Source: Bacteroidota bacterium (GTDB lineage: Bacteria > Bacteroidota > Bacteroidia > Bacteroidales > FEN-979). Taken from it: 64,000 nt of DNA. Position numbers and translations under genes: made by a program. Where the stretch lies: positions 124,001 through 188,000 of the forward strand of contig JAPLDH010000077.1 in the NCBI GenBank assembly GCA_026391355.1, given 5' to 3'. Under the pieces are notes generated by a model, which saw only the letters and a list, made by a program, of their open reading frames with translations, ran no database searches and was not told the DNA's origin. Shown here piece by piece: positions 34,459 through 45,700 of this stretch (the stretch's first letter is position 1; each line of letters starts with the position of its first letter).

Positions 34459-36165
34459 TCAGATTATTTTTTTAAATATTTTATTCTGTTTATTGAAAAT
34501 CTGGAAACCAATAGGGTAAGATGAAATGTTCTCGCTTTCGCCCAGAACAAGAAATCCATTCATATCGAGTGAGCGGAAAAATAATTCAAGTACAGTATTC
34601 TGTAGAGTTTGATCAAAATAGATTAGCACGTTCCGGCAAAGGATAAGATGAAACTCATTGAAAGCTCCTTTGTTAAGCAAACTATGCTGAAAATAGAGGA
34701 TCCGTTCCAGAAGGCGATTCTTCACCTGGGCATATCCGTCCTTTATTATAAAATATTTTTTAAAATCAACTTTCCCTCCTGACAGGTTATAATTCTCCAG
34801 GCTTTTCTCCAGACTATCGATGGAATAGATCCCATTTTGGGCCTCTTCCACTACAAACGGATTGATATCGGAAGCATATATCTGGGATTTATGCAGGATC
34901 CCAAGCTCTTCCAGTACTATTGCCAGTGAAATGGCCTCCTGACCGGTGGAACATCCGGCGCTCCAGATTTTAATATGAGGAAAGGAATCAAGGTAGGTGA
35001 GTACTTTATCCCTGATTGTCTGGTAAGTCTCGGGATTGCGGAAAAACTCCGTCACATTGATTGAACATTCCAAAAAAAGATTTTCAAACAGATCACGATC
35101 CTGGAGGATCAGTTCTTCAAACCTTTTGAACGAATAAATATGGTTATCCGACATGACCCGTGCAATTCTCCGGATAGCGCTTTGCAAACTGTAATGCCGG
35201 TAATCATATCCATAATGTTCGTGGAGCCGGTCGAGGAAAAGCTTCAGATCAGGTTCTCCGATATTGGGTTTCTCCGGTTCGATCATCCGTATCAGATAAG
35301 AAACCAGTTCAGGCAATGGGAATTTATAATCGACCATGCCGGTTTTCCATGCGTTGACAAGAAGATCCTTCGCTTCACAATCACCAGGATCTTCAATGAT
35401 GATGCGGGATCCGGCTTGTTTAAGCAATGGGATGGCCTGAATCCCGTCATCTCCATATCCACAAAGCATCACTGCCAGTAACTGATCCTTATACTCATTG
35501 GCCAATGATTCGAAAGTGACCTCAATGGATGGTCGTGCAAAATTCATCTTGGCTTCCTTTGAAAGCCGGATACTTCCATTCTCAACTTTCATGTGATGTC
35601 CGGGAGGTGCAATATAGACACTGCCGGTTTTGATGGGAGTTTTATCGGTAATGGAAGCGACCTTGAAGGATGTACTTCTCTGCAGAATCTCTCCAAGATA
35701 ATTCGGTTCATTTTCAAGTATATGCTGAACAATGAAAACACTTATCTCGGTAGTGGGCAATTTCGCCATTACAGACATGATCTTATCCAGGCTTCCTGCT
35801 GAACCACCTAAAACAACGGCTTTGATTCTTTTTGAATCCCTCAATTCAAAAGTATGCTGATTCAGTGAATGGCAGCGGATTCCTAAGCGGTAAAGGTAAG
35901 AACCGAGGTACCGGTGAAAGACATTGATCTTGATCTTGATTTTGCGGTTGGCTGCAATAAAGGTCATCAACCGGGTAATTACATCGGCCGGTAATATCCG
36001 TGCATCAAAGAACGTCAACTCCAGTTCTGTGAATGTGCCAGGTTTCAACTCTGTAAACAGATCATCACGGTCAGACTGGAACTGCAGGTTCCCCTGTACC
36101 GATATATGGTGTGTTTTGGCAGTATCAACGGCATGAACATTCATGGTCACATCTTTTTCTGGCAC
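34459..36165 (-). CDS. STAS-like/CheB methylesterase/CheR methyltransferase fusion
   Basis: This 568-residue fusion has three parts. Residues 18-100 look like a STAS fold (HHISVQGNLQFQSDRDDL, LELTFFDARILPADVITRL). Residues 113-295 form a CheB-type methylesterase with the triad Ser122 (VVLGGSAGSLDK), His148 (FIVQHI) and Asp239/240 (CGYGDDGIQAI). Residues 305-568 form a CheR methyltransferase with NVTEFFRNP (370-378), the SAM-binding SAGCSTGQE (402-410) and LCRNVLIYFD. No chemoreceptor is encoded nearby, so the methylated partner may be the HAMP/coiled-coil kinase next door. The start at 36165 overlaps that kinase by 19 bp; an ATG at 36144 would remove the overlap. Confidence 0.9.
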   Translation of the reverse strand: MPEKDVTMNVHAVDTAKTHHISVQGNLQFQSDRDDLFTELKPGTFTELELTFFDARILPADVITRLMTFIAANRKIKIKINVFHRYLGSYLYRLGIRCHSLNQHTFELRDSKRIKAVVLGGSAGSLDKIMSVMAKLPTTEISVFIVQHILENEPNYLGEILQRSTSFKVASITDKTPIKTGSVYIAPPGHHMKVENGSIRLSKEAKMNFARPSIEVTFESLANEYKDQLLAVMLCGYGDDGIQAIPLLKQAGSRIIIEDPGDCEAKDLLVNAWKTGMVDYKFPLPELVSYLIRMIEPEKPNIGEPDLKLFLDRLHEHYGYDYRHYSLQSAIRRIARVMSDNHIYSFKRFEELILQDRDLFENLFLECSINVTEFFRNPETYQTIRDKVLTYLDSFPHIKIWSAGCSTGQEAISLAIVLEELGILHKSQIYASDINPFVVEEAQNGIYSIDSLEKSLENYNLSGGKVDFKKYFIIKDGYAQVKNRLLERILYFQHSLLNKGAFNEFHLILCRNVLIYFDQTLQNTVLELFFRSLDMNGFLVLGESENISSYPIGFQIFNKQNKIFKKII

Positions 36166-39100
36166 CAGGCTTCAACCAGACCGATCAGCATGTCATAATC
36201 CACCGGTTTGGCAAGATAATCATCTGCACCGGCAGCAATACATTTTTCACGATCTTCTTTCAGGGCTTTGGCAGTCAAAGCGATCACAGGTAAACCTCTT
36301 GTCTGGACATTCTCCCGGATCTTCTTTATAGCTGTATAACCGTCCATCACAGGCATCATGATATCCATGAGCACCAGGTCGATGCTTTTGTCAACAAGAA
36401 GATCAAGCGCCTCCTGACCGTTCTGTGCATCAACCACTTTTGCGCCGTGTTCCTCAAGGGCTGTGCTCATCACAAAGACGTTCTTAATATCATCGTCCAC
36501 TACAAGAATGGTCCTGTTGGAAAGCCGTTTCATTTTCATGGAGAGGTCAGATGCCTCCGGTTTGTCAGAACTCTCTTTCTGCGTTTGATGCAGGAACAAC
36601 ATCAATTCATCAAGCAACCTGTTCTCGGAATGAACGGTTTTGATGATGATCCTGTCGGCAATTTTCTTCAGATTTTTCTCCTCCTCCGGGCTAAGCTGTT
36701 TACCTGTATAAACAATGATCGGGACTTTCATCTGCTTTTCACGGGCATATTTGCATATGTTCATTCCATTCCCTGATTTTAATCCCAGGTCAATGATCAC
36801 AGCATCATAAATGCCCTTGTTAAGTTCTTCGATCGCCTGCTCTTCCGTTTCCACTCCCTGTACCCGAATATTCTGACTTTTTATTAATTCCGAAAGGGCT
36901 TCCCTGTGAACAGCATTATCCTCAACGAGAAGCAGATCTTTAGGACTTTTTTCACTGAAGTTCAGGATCCCTTGTATAGCTTGCCGGATTTGCTCCTGGT
37001 CGACCGGTTTTTGCAGGAAGTCAAGCGCTCCCATCCGCATCAATTCCGGGTTCTTTTCATGACCGGAAATTATCTGAACCGGGATGTGCCGTAACTCCTT
37101 ATAACTTTTCAACCTGCGCATAAAGTCAACACCATTCATATCAGGAAGAACAAGATCGAGGATGATCCCGTTCACTTTGTATTGTTGTACCAGGTTGAGG
37201 CCATCTTCGGCGGTGGAAGCACGGAGCACTTTCATCTTCATCCGGGTGATAACCATGGCAACTATATCGGAAAAGGTGAGATCATCTTCAACAATAAGGA
37301 TAACTTTATCACCCGGTTTGATCTTCTTCCTGTCATCGGTAAAGGAAGTGGCAACAGACATTGAAATTCCAGGAAATTCATCCCTTCTAACCGGAAGCTT
37401 AAACTGCAGCTTCTCTATTTCATGAAGTTCTCCTTCATTCGCTTTCAGGACTTTCGGCAGGATCAAAGAAAATTCACTTCCTTTTTCCAGTTCACTTTCC
37501 AGAGATATTTCCCCATGAAGCAAACCCGCAAGCTTTTGGGAAATTGTCAGACCAAGCCCGGTACCGCCAAATTCACGGGAAATAGAACTATCCACCTGCT
37601 GGAAAGCATCAAAAATCATTTTATGTTTTGCTGCATCAATACCAATACCTGTATCCAGAACACTCAATTTTATTGGTTTTTCCGGATTTCCACTATCTCC
37701 TACCCTGAGTAAAATGTTCCCGCTCTTGGTAAATTTCAGGGCATTGGAGATAAAGTTCCGAAGCACTTGCGATACTTTATCTTTATCAGTGGTGATTGTA
37801 GTTTTCAGATTATCTTCCACCGATATTGTGAGTCCTTTGTTTTTTGCCATCGACGAGAAGAAATGCATCAGTTCATTGACAAGATCTTCTGTCTGAAATT
37901 CTGAAACAGAAAGAATCGTTTTTCCGGCTTCAATCTTGGAAATGTCCAGGATATCATTGATCAGTCTAAGCAATTCTTCCCCGGCTGAATGAACAACTTT
38001 AGCCCGTTTGATATCCTCTTTTTCCAGGTTCCCCCGTTCATTCTTCTGCATCATTTTCGAAAGGAGAATGATGGAATTCAAAGGTGTCCTGAGTTCATGT
38101 GACATGTTTGCCAGAAAATCGCTTTTGTATTTGTTCGACAGTTCAAGGTCATTTGCTTTACGGTCAAGATCTTCTTTTGCCTGTTGCAGATTATCATTTC
38201 CCTGCTGAAGATCTTCGGTTTGCTTCATCAGTATCTGCTGTTGTTCTTCCAATTGAGCATTCGTTTGCTGAAGTTCTTCAGATTGCTGCTGAAGTTGCTG
38301 TTGTTGTTCTTCGAGTTGAGAATTGCTCTGCTGAAGCTCTTCCGTCTGCTGCTGGATCTGCTGCTGTTGCTCTTCCAACCGGGCATTGGCTTCCTGAACC
38401 ATCATGGTCTTCTCCTCGGCTTCCCGCTGAGCTTCCCGGGCTTTTGTTAGTAATTCCTCTATCTTTGATTTTTGTATCGCAGTAAAAATTCCCGAAGCAA
38501 TCACCTGGTTCGATTGATCCAGAAATTCCATTTGAACGGATGTAAATGGCAGAAGAGAAGCCAGTTCAATTACACCGATGAGTTCATCCTCATAAAGAAG
38601 CGGAAAGGTATATGTGTTGCAGGGAAGCGATGAACTTGTCCCTGTGGTAATAGGCGCTTCCTCTTTAGGCAATGATCTGAGAAGGATCGGTTTCTTTTCG
38701 AGGGCTACCTGGCCGATCACCCCATTTCCCAATTCATACAAATTAGAAAGGTTGTCCCGCTCAGTGAAAGCAAAAGAACTGACGAGATTCATTGTTTTTT
38801 TACTTTCATTGTAACGGTAAATAACTCCGCGACCAGCCAAGATGTAACGCCCGACAAAACTGATGGCTTTGGAGGTGATCTGTTCCAAATCCTGATCACC
38901 GGAAAGTTCTGCGCTCAGCTTATTCAACCCGTCTTTCAACCAATTTTGTTCCTTGTTTACTTTTTCGTTTTTCTCCAGGCTTCCGCTCATGAGGTTTATT
39001 GATTTGGAAACCAAATCATTGTCTCCCTTAACTTCAATTTTCCGGTCAAAATTTCCCTGTGAAATCTCATCGGTTACCTTTTGAAGTTCGGTTAGTGTCT

Positions 39101-40007
39101 GCACCATTTTTTTAAGCGAATTGCCTAACTGGTCATTTTCGGAACGGGGTTTAATTTCCATTGAAAAATCACCATTGGCAATACGTCCGGCATTCTCAGC
39201 CACCTCCCGCATCGTCTCGTTAAGGATTTTTACGGATGAATAAATACCATGGGTTACCGGGGGAAATTGAACGGACAGGTCGCCTTCGGTAATCTTTCGT
39301 GTTATTTCCCGGAGAACAACGGGTTCAACACCAACCTGGGAATAGACAAAACGCATCACCGAAACAAAAACAATGATCCCGAACAGAAAAAGGATAACAG
39401 CAAAAATCAGGATCAGATTTCTGATGGAAGAATAGGAAGACATTACCAGCTTCTCATTGTTTTCAAGATGTGTGCTATTGTGATCGGTATATTTCATCAA
39501 TAACTCATCCACTTTTTTTGATATATCAAACGAAACAAGATCAACCTGTGATTCTCCCTGTTCCGCAATTACCGGTTTTTTTTCCATACCTGATTTCAGG
39601 GATTTATTATAGGATAAGAAATAATCCTTGTTCAGCGCCCTGGAAAAATCACTGAATGCCAGCATTATTTGCTCAAGAGTTGTCTTGCCTTCCGCATCTT
39701 CCATGTGCATCAAACGATCTGTCCTTAATGCTATTTCTTCAAGACCTTTGTCAATCTTCCCCTTTACTTCCATTTTTGACAGGGATGAGGGAATTATAAT
39801 CATACTCTTCACATTCGCATCGATGACCTCCTTATGTTTCACAATTTCAGAAGTAAGTTGTGAGATGGCAAACTCCTTTTCATAGAGGGAATTCGATTGT
39901 TTGTCCAGACTGGTTATATAGGATGTTGCCTGGTATCCTCCAAAGATCAACATCAGGACAAAAAAAGTAAAAAGGGTCGATAAAACTAATGTAATACTGA
40001 GTTTCAT
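36147..40007 (-). CDS. Large membrane hybrid histidine kinase (HAMP-GAF-coiled coil-HisKA-HATPase-REC x3)
   Basis: This 1286-residue kinase has two membrane helices (about 5-24 and 196-222) around a helical periplasmic sensor that resembles a four-helix bundle. HAMP-type linkers follow (about 225-345) and then a GAF domain (about 365-510). Next is a Gln-rich coiled coil built on a 21-residue repeat (544-591; LEEQQQQ, then EELQQ), HisKA with His637 (FLANMSHELRTPLNSI) and a HATPase (LDTGIGI, GGTGLGLTI). Three receivers close the protein, with Asp951, Asp1073 and Asp1215. It leads the five-gene cluster. The middle receiver is the least typical (IIDLGLKSGNG). It probably integrates periplasmic and cytosolic cues and passes phosphate to the two REC-kinases. 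Confidence 0.92.
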   Translation of the reverse strand: MKLSITLVLSTLFTFFVLMLIFGGYQATSYITSLDKQSNSLYEKEFAISQLTSEIVKHKEVIDANVKSMIIIPSSLSKMEVKGKIDKGLEEIALRTDRLMHMEDAEGKTTLEQIMLAFSDFSRALNKDYFLSYNKSLKSGMEKKPVIAEQGESQVDLVSFDISKKVDELLMKYTDHNSTHLENNEKLVMSSYSSIRNLILIFAVILFLFGIIVFVSVMRFVYSQVGVEPVVLREITRKITEGDLSVQFPPVTHGIYSSVKILNETMREVAENAGRIANGDFSMEIKPRSENDQLGNSLKKMVQTLTELQKVTDEISQGNFDRKIEVKGDNDLVSKSINLMSGSLEKNEKVNKEQNWLKDGLNKLSAELSGDQDLEQITSKAISFVGRYILAGRGVIYRYNESKKTMNLVSSFAFTERDNLSNLYELGNGVIGQVALEKKPILLRSLPKEEAPITTGTSSSLPCNTYTFPLLYEDELIGVIELASLLPFTSVQMEFLDQSNQVIASGIFTAIQKSKIEELLTKAREAQREAEEKTMMVQEANARLEEQQQQIQQQTEELQQSNSQLEEQQQQLQQQSEELQQTNAQLEEQQQILMKQTEDLQQGNDNLQQAKEDLDRKANDLELSNKYKSDFLANMSHELRTPLNSIILLSKMMQKNERGNLEKEDIKRAKVVHSAGEELLRLINDILDISKIEAGKTILSVSEFQTEDLVNELMHFFSSMAKNKGLTISVEDNLKTTITTDKDKVSQVLRNFISNALKFTKSGNILLRVGDSGNPEKPIKLSVLDTGIGIDAAKHKMIFDAFQQVDSSISREFGGTGLGLTISQKLAGLLHGEISLESELEKGSEFSLILPKVLKANEGELHEIEKLQFKLPVRRDEFPGISMSVATSFTDDRKKIKPGDKVILIVEDDLTFSDIVAMVITRMKMKVLRASTAEDGLNLVQQYKVNGIILDLVLPDMNGVDFMRRLKSYKELRHIPVQIISGHEKNPELMRMGALDFLQKPVDQEQIRQAIQGILNFSEKSPKDLLLVEDNAVHREALSELIKSQNIRVQGVETEEQAIEELNKGIYDAVIIDLGLKSGNGMNICKYAREKQMKVPIIVYTGKQLSPEEEKNLKKIADRIIIKTVHSENRLLDELMLFLHQTQKESSDKPEASDLSMKMKRLSNRTILVVDDDIKNVFVMSTALEEHGAKVVDAQNGQEALDLLVDKSIDLVLMDIMMPVMDGYTAIKKIRENVQTRGLPVIALTAKALKEDREKCIAAGADDYLAKPVDYDMLIGLVEAWCQKKM
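38235..38378 (-). repeat. In-frame repeats coding a Gln-rich coiled coil
   Basis: The region encodes residues 544-591 of the large kinase. A 21-residue unit (63 bp) with LEEQQQQ and EELQQ is repeated about two and a half times. It forms the linker between GAF and HisKA, and its length can change by unit slippage without a frameshift. Confidence 0.75.
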
Positions 40008-40178
40008 GGTTTGTTTCCGCTTATTAATTATTAGAATAATTGCCTGGATTGAACATGCTGAGTGGTGTAGTTGGAAAGTTCGTTGTCAGTGCGCTAGTAA
40101 TATACAAATATATGAATTATTATACTGCAAATCCTGGGCAAAGGTTCTTGGCTAAATCGTTTTTATTGAAAAGGGGGG

Positions 40179-41459
40179 TTATCCAATGAAATGGATCTGC
40201 AGAAGATAGACGAGAGCCCCTGCAAAATAGCCGGCCAGGGCAGGAAGTGAAATTTTCCTGAGGTACCAGAAAAAACTGATATTTTCCATACCCATCACGG
40301 CAACTCCGGCAGCGCTTCCGATGATCAGTATGCTGCCTCCCGTACCCAATGTAAATGCAATAAGTTCCCAGAAATAATGATCCGTGGGAAAAACCGACAG
40401 CGGATACATTCCCTGAACCGCTGCAAGCAGGGGAACATTGTCAACAACAGAGGAAAACAATCCCAGGATAACCCCTGTCAATGATTGGTTTCTGACAGTT
40501 ACAGTCATAAAATCAGCAAACTTTGACAGTAATCCCGCGGTTTCCATCGCAGCAATACAAAGAAGGATTCCCAGAAAGAATAATATTGTCGGTATATCAG
40601 TGTTTTTTAAGGCCCGGGTAACTGATAAATATCCCTTTTCATTTTCCGGTTTTTTCCTGTGGATGATCTCCGTCATCGTCCATATCAATCCAAGCGAAAA
40701 AAGCATCCCCATATAGGGAGGAAGCTTGGTTAACGCCGTAAAAACAGGAATAGAAAGCAGTCCGAAAATTCCTGCATAAAAAACGAAAACACGTTCAAAC
40801 CGGGTGGTTTTAAACCCGGATATTTCAGGTTTCTTTATTCCTGCCGGCTTATGCTTAATCATTAGAATACAAATAAGTAAAGGGATTATCACGCTGAAAA
40901 CAGCAGGGATAAATAATTTCAACACAATATTAATAGCGGTAATCTGGTTTCCTATCCAAAGCATGGTGGTGGTTACATCTCCGATCGGTGACCAGGCGCC
41001 CCCTGCGTTTGCTGCGATAACGATCATTCCGGCAAAAATCCATTTTTCCTTCTGATCATGGATCAGTCTCCGAACCAGAGAAACCATTACGATCGCTGTG
41101 GTCATGTTGTCAAGCAATGCGGATAGAAAAAATGTCAGAAAGCTAAGTATCCAGAGTAATTTTCTGTGGTTATTGGTGGTCATACGTTCCGAAATGACGC
41201 TAAACCCGTCATGAGCATCAATGAGCTGAACTATTGTCAAGGCTCCGATCAGGAAAAACAGGATCCCTGAAATATTTCCCAATTTCCCGAGTAAAACCGG
41301 TCCGATTTGCTCCTTATCGACTGAAAAAGAAATCAGCAATACCCAGGTAACAACCCCGGCCAGCAAAGCGCTTGCTGATTTATGTACGCGAAGGTGTTGT
41401 TCAAAAGCGATCGCTGAATAACCCAGCACAAAACATAAGATAATCAGGGTATAGAGCAT
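40179..41459 (-). CDS. nhaD: NhaD-type sodium/proton antiporter
   Basis: This 426-residue inner-membrane antiporter has about twelve helices. Family motifs are present: SALLDNMTTAIVMVSLVRRL and ANAGGAWSPIGDVTTTMLWIGN, plus the second-half VVDNVPLLAAV. It would exchange Na+ or Li+ for protons and is typical of marine or halotolerant Bacteroidota. It is divergent from the RND adaptor gene; the shared gap holds promoter elements for both. The nearest gene on its own strand is the kinase cluster 171 bp downstream. Confidence 0.9.
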   Translation of the reverse strand: MLYTLIILCFVLGYSAIAFEQHLRVHKSASALLAGVVTWVLLISFSVDKEQIGPVLLGKLGNISGILFFLIGALTIVQLIDAHDGFSVISERMTTNNHRKLLWILSFLTFFLSALLDNMTTAIVMVSLVRRLIHDQKEKWIFAGMIVIAANAGGAWSPIGDVTTTMLWIGNQITAINIVLKLFIPAVFSVIIPLLICILMIKHKPAGIKKPEISGFKTTRFERVFVFYAGIFGLLSIPVFTALTKLPPYMGMLFSLGLIWTMTEIIHRKKPENEKGYLSVTRALKNTDIPTILFFLGILLCIAAMETAGLLSKFADFMTVTVRNQSLTGVILGLFSSVVDNVPLLAAVQGMYPLSVFPTDHYFWELIAFTLGTGGSILIIGSAAGVAVMGMENISFFWYLRKISLPALAGYFAGALVYLLQIHFIG

Positions 41460-41488
41460 CCTGTTTTAGTATTATTTCATTGACGTGA

Positions 41489-41522
41489 CAAATATACTAT
41501 TTACATAAAAATAATTAACAAA
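41489..41522 (-). promoter_or_regulatory. nhaD promoter (TTTG -33, TATATTTG -7)
   Basis: On the minus strand TTTG (41522-41519) precedes TATATTTG (41496-41489) by 22 bp. The -7 is an exact TAnnTTTG and lies 29 bp before the nhaD start. Confidence 0.5.
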
Positions 41523-41570
41523 GGAAACTTTTTTGCAGAAAAAGTTTTTCATGGTTCTATTGAATTTATT

Positions 41571-41578
41571 TATCTTTG
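41571..41578 (+). promoter_or_regulatory. -7 promoter element of the RND adaptor gene
   Basis: TATCTTTG, an exact TAnnTTTG, lies 50 bp before the ATG at 41629 and inside the longer open frame that starts at 41533. It supports the shorter start. No good -33 box is seen. Confidence 0.5.
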
Positions 41579-41628
41579 CGGGGCAATTTCTGAAAAATAA
41601 TTTTCTTATCATAAAATTCTTTTCCCAT

Positions 41629-42744
41629 ATGAAAAAGTTGATTTTCATCATTGGTATTCTATTGATCGCAACCGCGTGCAAAACCGGTTCAGATAATAAA
41701 ACAAAACTCGAACAGCTGAAGAAACAAAGGGAAAAGCTCACTGAGCAGATCAACCAGCTGGAAAACACTCTTCAGACATCCGATGAAAAACCTGCCACAC
41801 CTGTCAATACGGAAATACTGAAGAAACAAACCTTCTTCCATTACATAGAGGTGCAAGGCAAGATTGACGGGAATGAGAACATTGCAATCAGTCCCCGCTC
41901 GTCAGGGGTGGTGCTCAGAATAGTGGTAAAGGAAGGAGATCATGTGCGGAAGGGTCAACTGCTTGCCGAACTGGATGCTGAAGTGCTGAAGCAAGCACTG
42001 AAAGAGCTTCAAAGTTCACTGGCATATGTAACTGATCTTTATAACAAACAAAAAGCATTATGGGATCAAAAGATCGGATCCGAGGTTCAATACCTGACAG
42101 CCAAGAATCAAATGGAATCCCTGCAGAATAAAATTGCGACAACGGAGGACCAGATCAAGATGTCGAATATCACATCGCCTATCGACGGAACTGTTGAGGA
42201 GATCCCGATCAAGGTTGGCCAGATGGCATCCCCGTCATCTCCGCAACCCGCTTTCAGGATAATCAACTTTTCAAAGGCGAAGGTAGTAGCCGAAGTGGGT
42301 GAAGCTTATTCAGCAAAGATCAATACAGGCGACCAGGTTAAGATCTTTTTACCCGATTTCAACAAGGAACTTGAAGAAAGGGTCACCTTTGCCAGCAAAT
42401 ATATTAATCCTACCAACAGAACCTTTACGGTAGAGGCAGAATTGAATTCCGGCATCAATGAATACAGGGCAAACATGATCGCGGTTGTCAGAATTAAAGA
42501 CTACTCTAATCCTTCCGTCATTGCCATCCCTCAGAATTACATCCAGTCATCAAGGGATGAGGGACAATATGTGTTCGCTGCCTCTGCTGATAACGGGAAA
42601 AAGGCGGCTCATAAAAAGTTCATTAAGGCCGGTTCCACCTACAACGGGCTGACAGAAATTCTCAGCGGTTTAAATGATGGAGATAGGATCATAACGGCCG
42701 GTTACAAAGACCTTTATGATGGCCAGTTCATCGACTATAAATAA
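41629..42744 (+). CDS. RND efflux periplasmic adaptor (membrane fusion lipoprotein)
   Basis: This 371-residue adaptor starts with a lipoprotein signal (KKLIFIIGILLIATAC, Cys17), then a coiled coil (KTKLEQLKKQREKLTEQINQ). The lipoyl/barrel-sandwich halves are visible: IDGNENIAISPRSSGVVLRI with GDHVRKGQLLAELD, and later ITSPIDGTVEEIPIKVGQ. A beta-barrel and a membrane-proximal domain follow. It would bridge the inner-membrane pump encoded next to a TolC channel. The pump starts 11 bp downstream. The start is set at 41629 by the lipobox and the promoter. Confidence 0.9.
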   Translation: MKKLIFIIGILLIATACKTGSDNKTKLEQLKKQREKLTEQINQLENTLQTSDEKPATPVNTEILKKQTFFHYIEVQGKIDGNENIAISPRSSGVVLRIVVKEGDHVRKGQLLAELDAEVLKQALKELQSSLAYVTDLYNKQKALWDQKIGSEVQYLTAKNQMESLQNKIATTEDQIKMSNITSPIDGTVEEIPIKVGQMASPSSPQPAFRIINFSKAKVVAEVGEAYSAKINTGDQVKIFLPDFNKELEERVTFASKYINPTNRTFTVEAELNSGINEYRANMIAVVRIKDYSNPSVIAIPQNYIQSSRDEGQYVFAASADNGKKAAHKKFIKAGSTYNGLTEILSGLNDGDRIITAGYKDLYDGQFIDYK

Positions 42745-42755
42745 TCTTGTGCACC

Positions 42756-45700
42756 ATGAAATCAACATCCAGGATCAAGGAATTTTTCGCGACCAGTTGG
42801 GCCATCGATAACCGTACAAGTATCTATGTACTGACTTTCTTCATTACCTTAATGGGGATCCTGACCTACATCAGCATTCCCAAGGAACAAATACCGGAAA
42901 TCGTAATCCCGACGATCATAGTAAGTACTCCTTACCCGGGAACCTCTCCCGAAGATATTGAAAACCTTGTTACCAGGCCGATTGAAAAAGAACTGAAATC
43001 ACTTGCTGATGTTAAAAAGATCACCAGCAGCTCTATCCAGGATTTTTCTTCCATTGCAGTGGAATTTAATCCGGTGCTGGAAGTTTCAGAAGCAAAACAA
43101 AGGGTTCGTGATGCGGTTGACAAAGCCAAGACCAGCCTGCCGAATAATCTGCCCAAAGAACCGGATATCATGGAGGTTGATCTCTCCGAAATCCCGATAA
43201 TGACCATCAATATTGCGGGGGATTATGATCTCCAGCGGTTGAAAAAATATGCTGACGACACGAAAGACCGGATTGAAACCCTTAAGGAGATAACCCGTGT
43301 AGATATTATCGGTGCGTTAGAGCGTGAAATACAGGTTGATGTTGATATGTATAAAATGCAGGCTGCCAGTGTCTCTTTTTCCGACCTTCAGCGGGCCATT
43401 GCAAATGAGAATGTTACTATCTCGGCAGGTACCATCACCACTTTTGGATCCAAGCGGACCATCCGCATTGCCGGGCAATTTAAAGCTCCTGGAGAGATAA
43501 AAAATATCGTGCTGAAATCTGCCAGTGGTGCGCTGGTTTATGTCAAAGACATTGCTGATGTGAAGGATTCCTTTAAGGAACAGGAAAGTTTTTCCCGATT
43601 CAAGAGTAAAAATGTAATCACATTGAATGTGATTAAAAAAAGCGGTGAGAATCTGCTGAATGCATCAGATAAAATCAACGGGATCATCAGGGATTTTAAA
43701 AAGAATTCCTATCCGCCCGACCTGACGGTAAGTATTACAGGAGATCAGTCAAAATTTACACGCAGTACACTGGAAGAGCTTAACAATACCGAGGTGATCG
43801 GTTTTATCCTGGTGACACTGGTTCTGATGTTCTTCATGGGATTCAATACGGCCTTCTTTGTCGGGCTTTCCGTTCCCCTTTCCATGTTCATTGCTTACCT
43901 GGTAATGCCAAGTTTCGGGTTTACAATGAATATGATCGTTATGTTCGGTTTTATTTTTGCCCTTGGAATTATTGTGGATGATGCAATTGTTGTGATAGAA
44001 AATACACACCGGTGGCATCGCATTGAGCCCGACATTGTAAAAGCGGCAAAGAATGCAGCGGGTGAAGTCTTTCTTCCTATCTTATCGGGGACATTAACAA
44101 CACTGGCTCCTTTCTTCCCGCTGGCGGCCTGGCCGGGAATTGTTGGGAAATTTATGCATTATCTCCCTGTAACACTTATCATTACACTTTTTGCCTCCCT
44201 TTGTGTTGCCTACATCATAAATCCTGTGTTTGCCGTGTCCTTCATGAAGGATGAATATACAAAAACAGATCATAAAACTGACCGGAAAAGATTGGTGATC
44301 GTAAGTTTACTATTCCTGCTGCTGGCTGGTCTGTCTTACCTTGCTAAAGTATTTACGTTAGGGAATATACTGATGTTCTGCCTGATCCTTAACCTGGTCT
44401 TCCGGTTGTGGATCAAAGGAGCGACCTATCGTTTTCAAAATATCGTCTGGCCTGCCATCATGGGTCTTTATGAGCGACAGCTCCGCTTTTTCCTGAAGGG
44501 AAGAAATCCATGGTGGTTATTCGGGTCTGTAGTTGCATTGTTCTTTATTACAATTACCCTGGTAGGGATCGTAAAACCCAAGGTCCTCTTTTTCCCTGAT
44601 AATCAGCCCAATTCTATAAATGCATTCATAAAGATGCCTGAAGGGACAGACCAGAAGGTAACAGACTCGGTGACAAGAATTGTTGAAAAGAGGATCGGTA
44701 CAGTGCTTGGCGAGAATAATCCGGTGGTGGAATCGATTATCACCAATGTCGGGTTTGGGGCAGGTGAAAGTATATTTGACAGGAGTGTTTCTTCCAATAA
44801 AGGGAAAGTGACCGTGAATTTTATCGAAAGCAAATACCGTCACGGGGTATCTACTACTCAATACCTGGATAAAATCAGGAAACTTGTTAAAAATATTCCG
44901 GGCACTCAAATCAGTGTGGATAAGAACAAGATGGGACCACCCACTGGGAAACCGGTAAATATTGAGGTGACCGGGGAGAACCTTGACGACCTGATCGTGA
45001 CCTCCAATAACCTGATATATTATCTTGACTCATTGAATGTGCCTGGAATAGAAAGACTGAAATCCGATTTTGCCAATAACAAGCCGGAAATTGTTATCCG
45101 GATAGACCGCGAACGTGCCAACCGGGAAGGGATCTCGGAAGGACAAATAGGGCTGGAACTACGGACTGCCATATACGGCTCGGAAGCTTCAAAATACAAA
45201 GAGGATGAGGATGAATACCCGATCCAGGTGAGATATACTGAACAGCAACGCAACAATATCAATAAGATCATCAATGCAAAGATCACTTACCGCGACATGA
45301 ACAATGGACAATTGCGGCAAATTCCGATCTCATCACTTGCGACACTTGAGTATAAAGATACCTATGGAGGGATCAACCGGAAGAATCTGAAACGGATGAT
45401 CACCATATCTTCCCAGTTGTTGTCAGGTTATACTGCAAATGAGGTGGTAGCTTCCGTCAGCAATGCTTTACTTGGATTCAGACTGCCCAAAGGGATTGAA
45501 GTTCGCCTGACCGGTGAGCGGGAGGACCAGGCAGAAACAATGGCCTTCCTCGGAAAGGCAATGATCATTGCACTTGGGCTGATCTTCTTCATCCTGATCA
45601 CCCAATTTGGATCGCTAAGTAAAAGCCTGATCATCCTTAGTGAGGTAATATTCAGCATTATAGGGGTATTGCTTGGGATCATGATTTTCAAAATGCCACT

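Noticed and set aside
38184-38485. Leu-rich ORFs opposite the kinase linker
   Set aside because: They are antisense shadows of the Gln-rich coiled-coil repeats in the large kinase.
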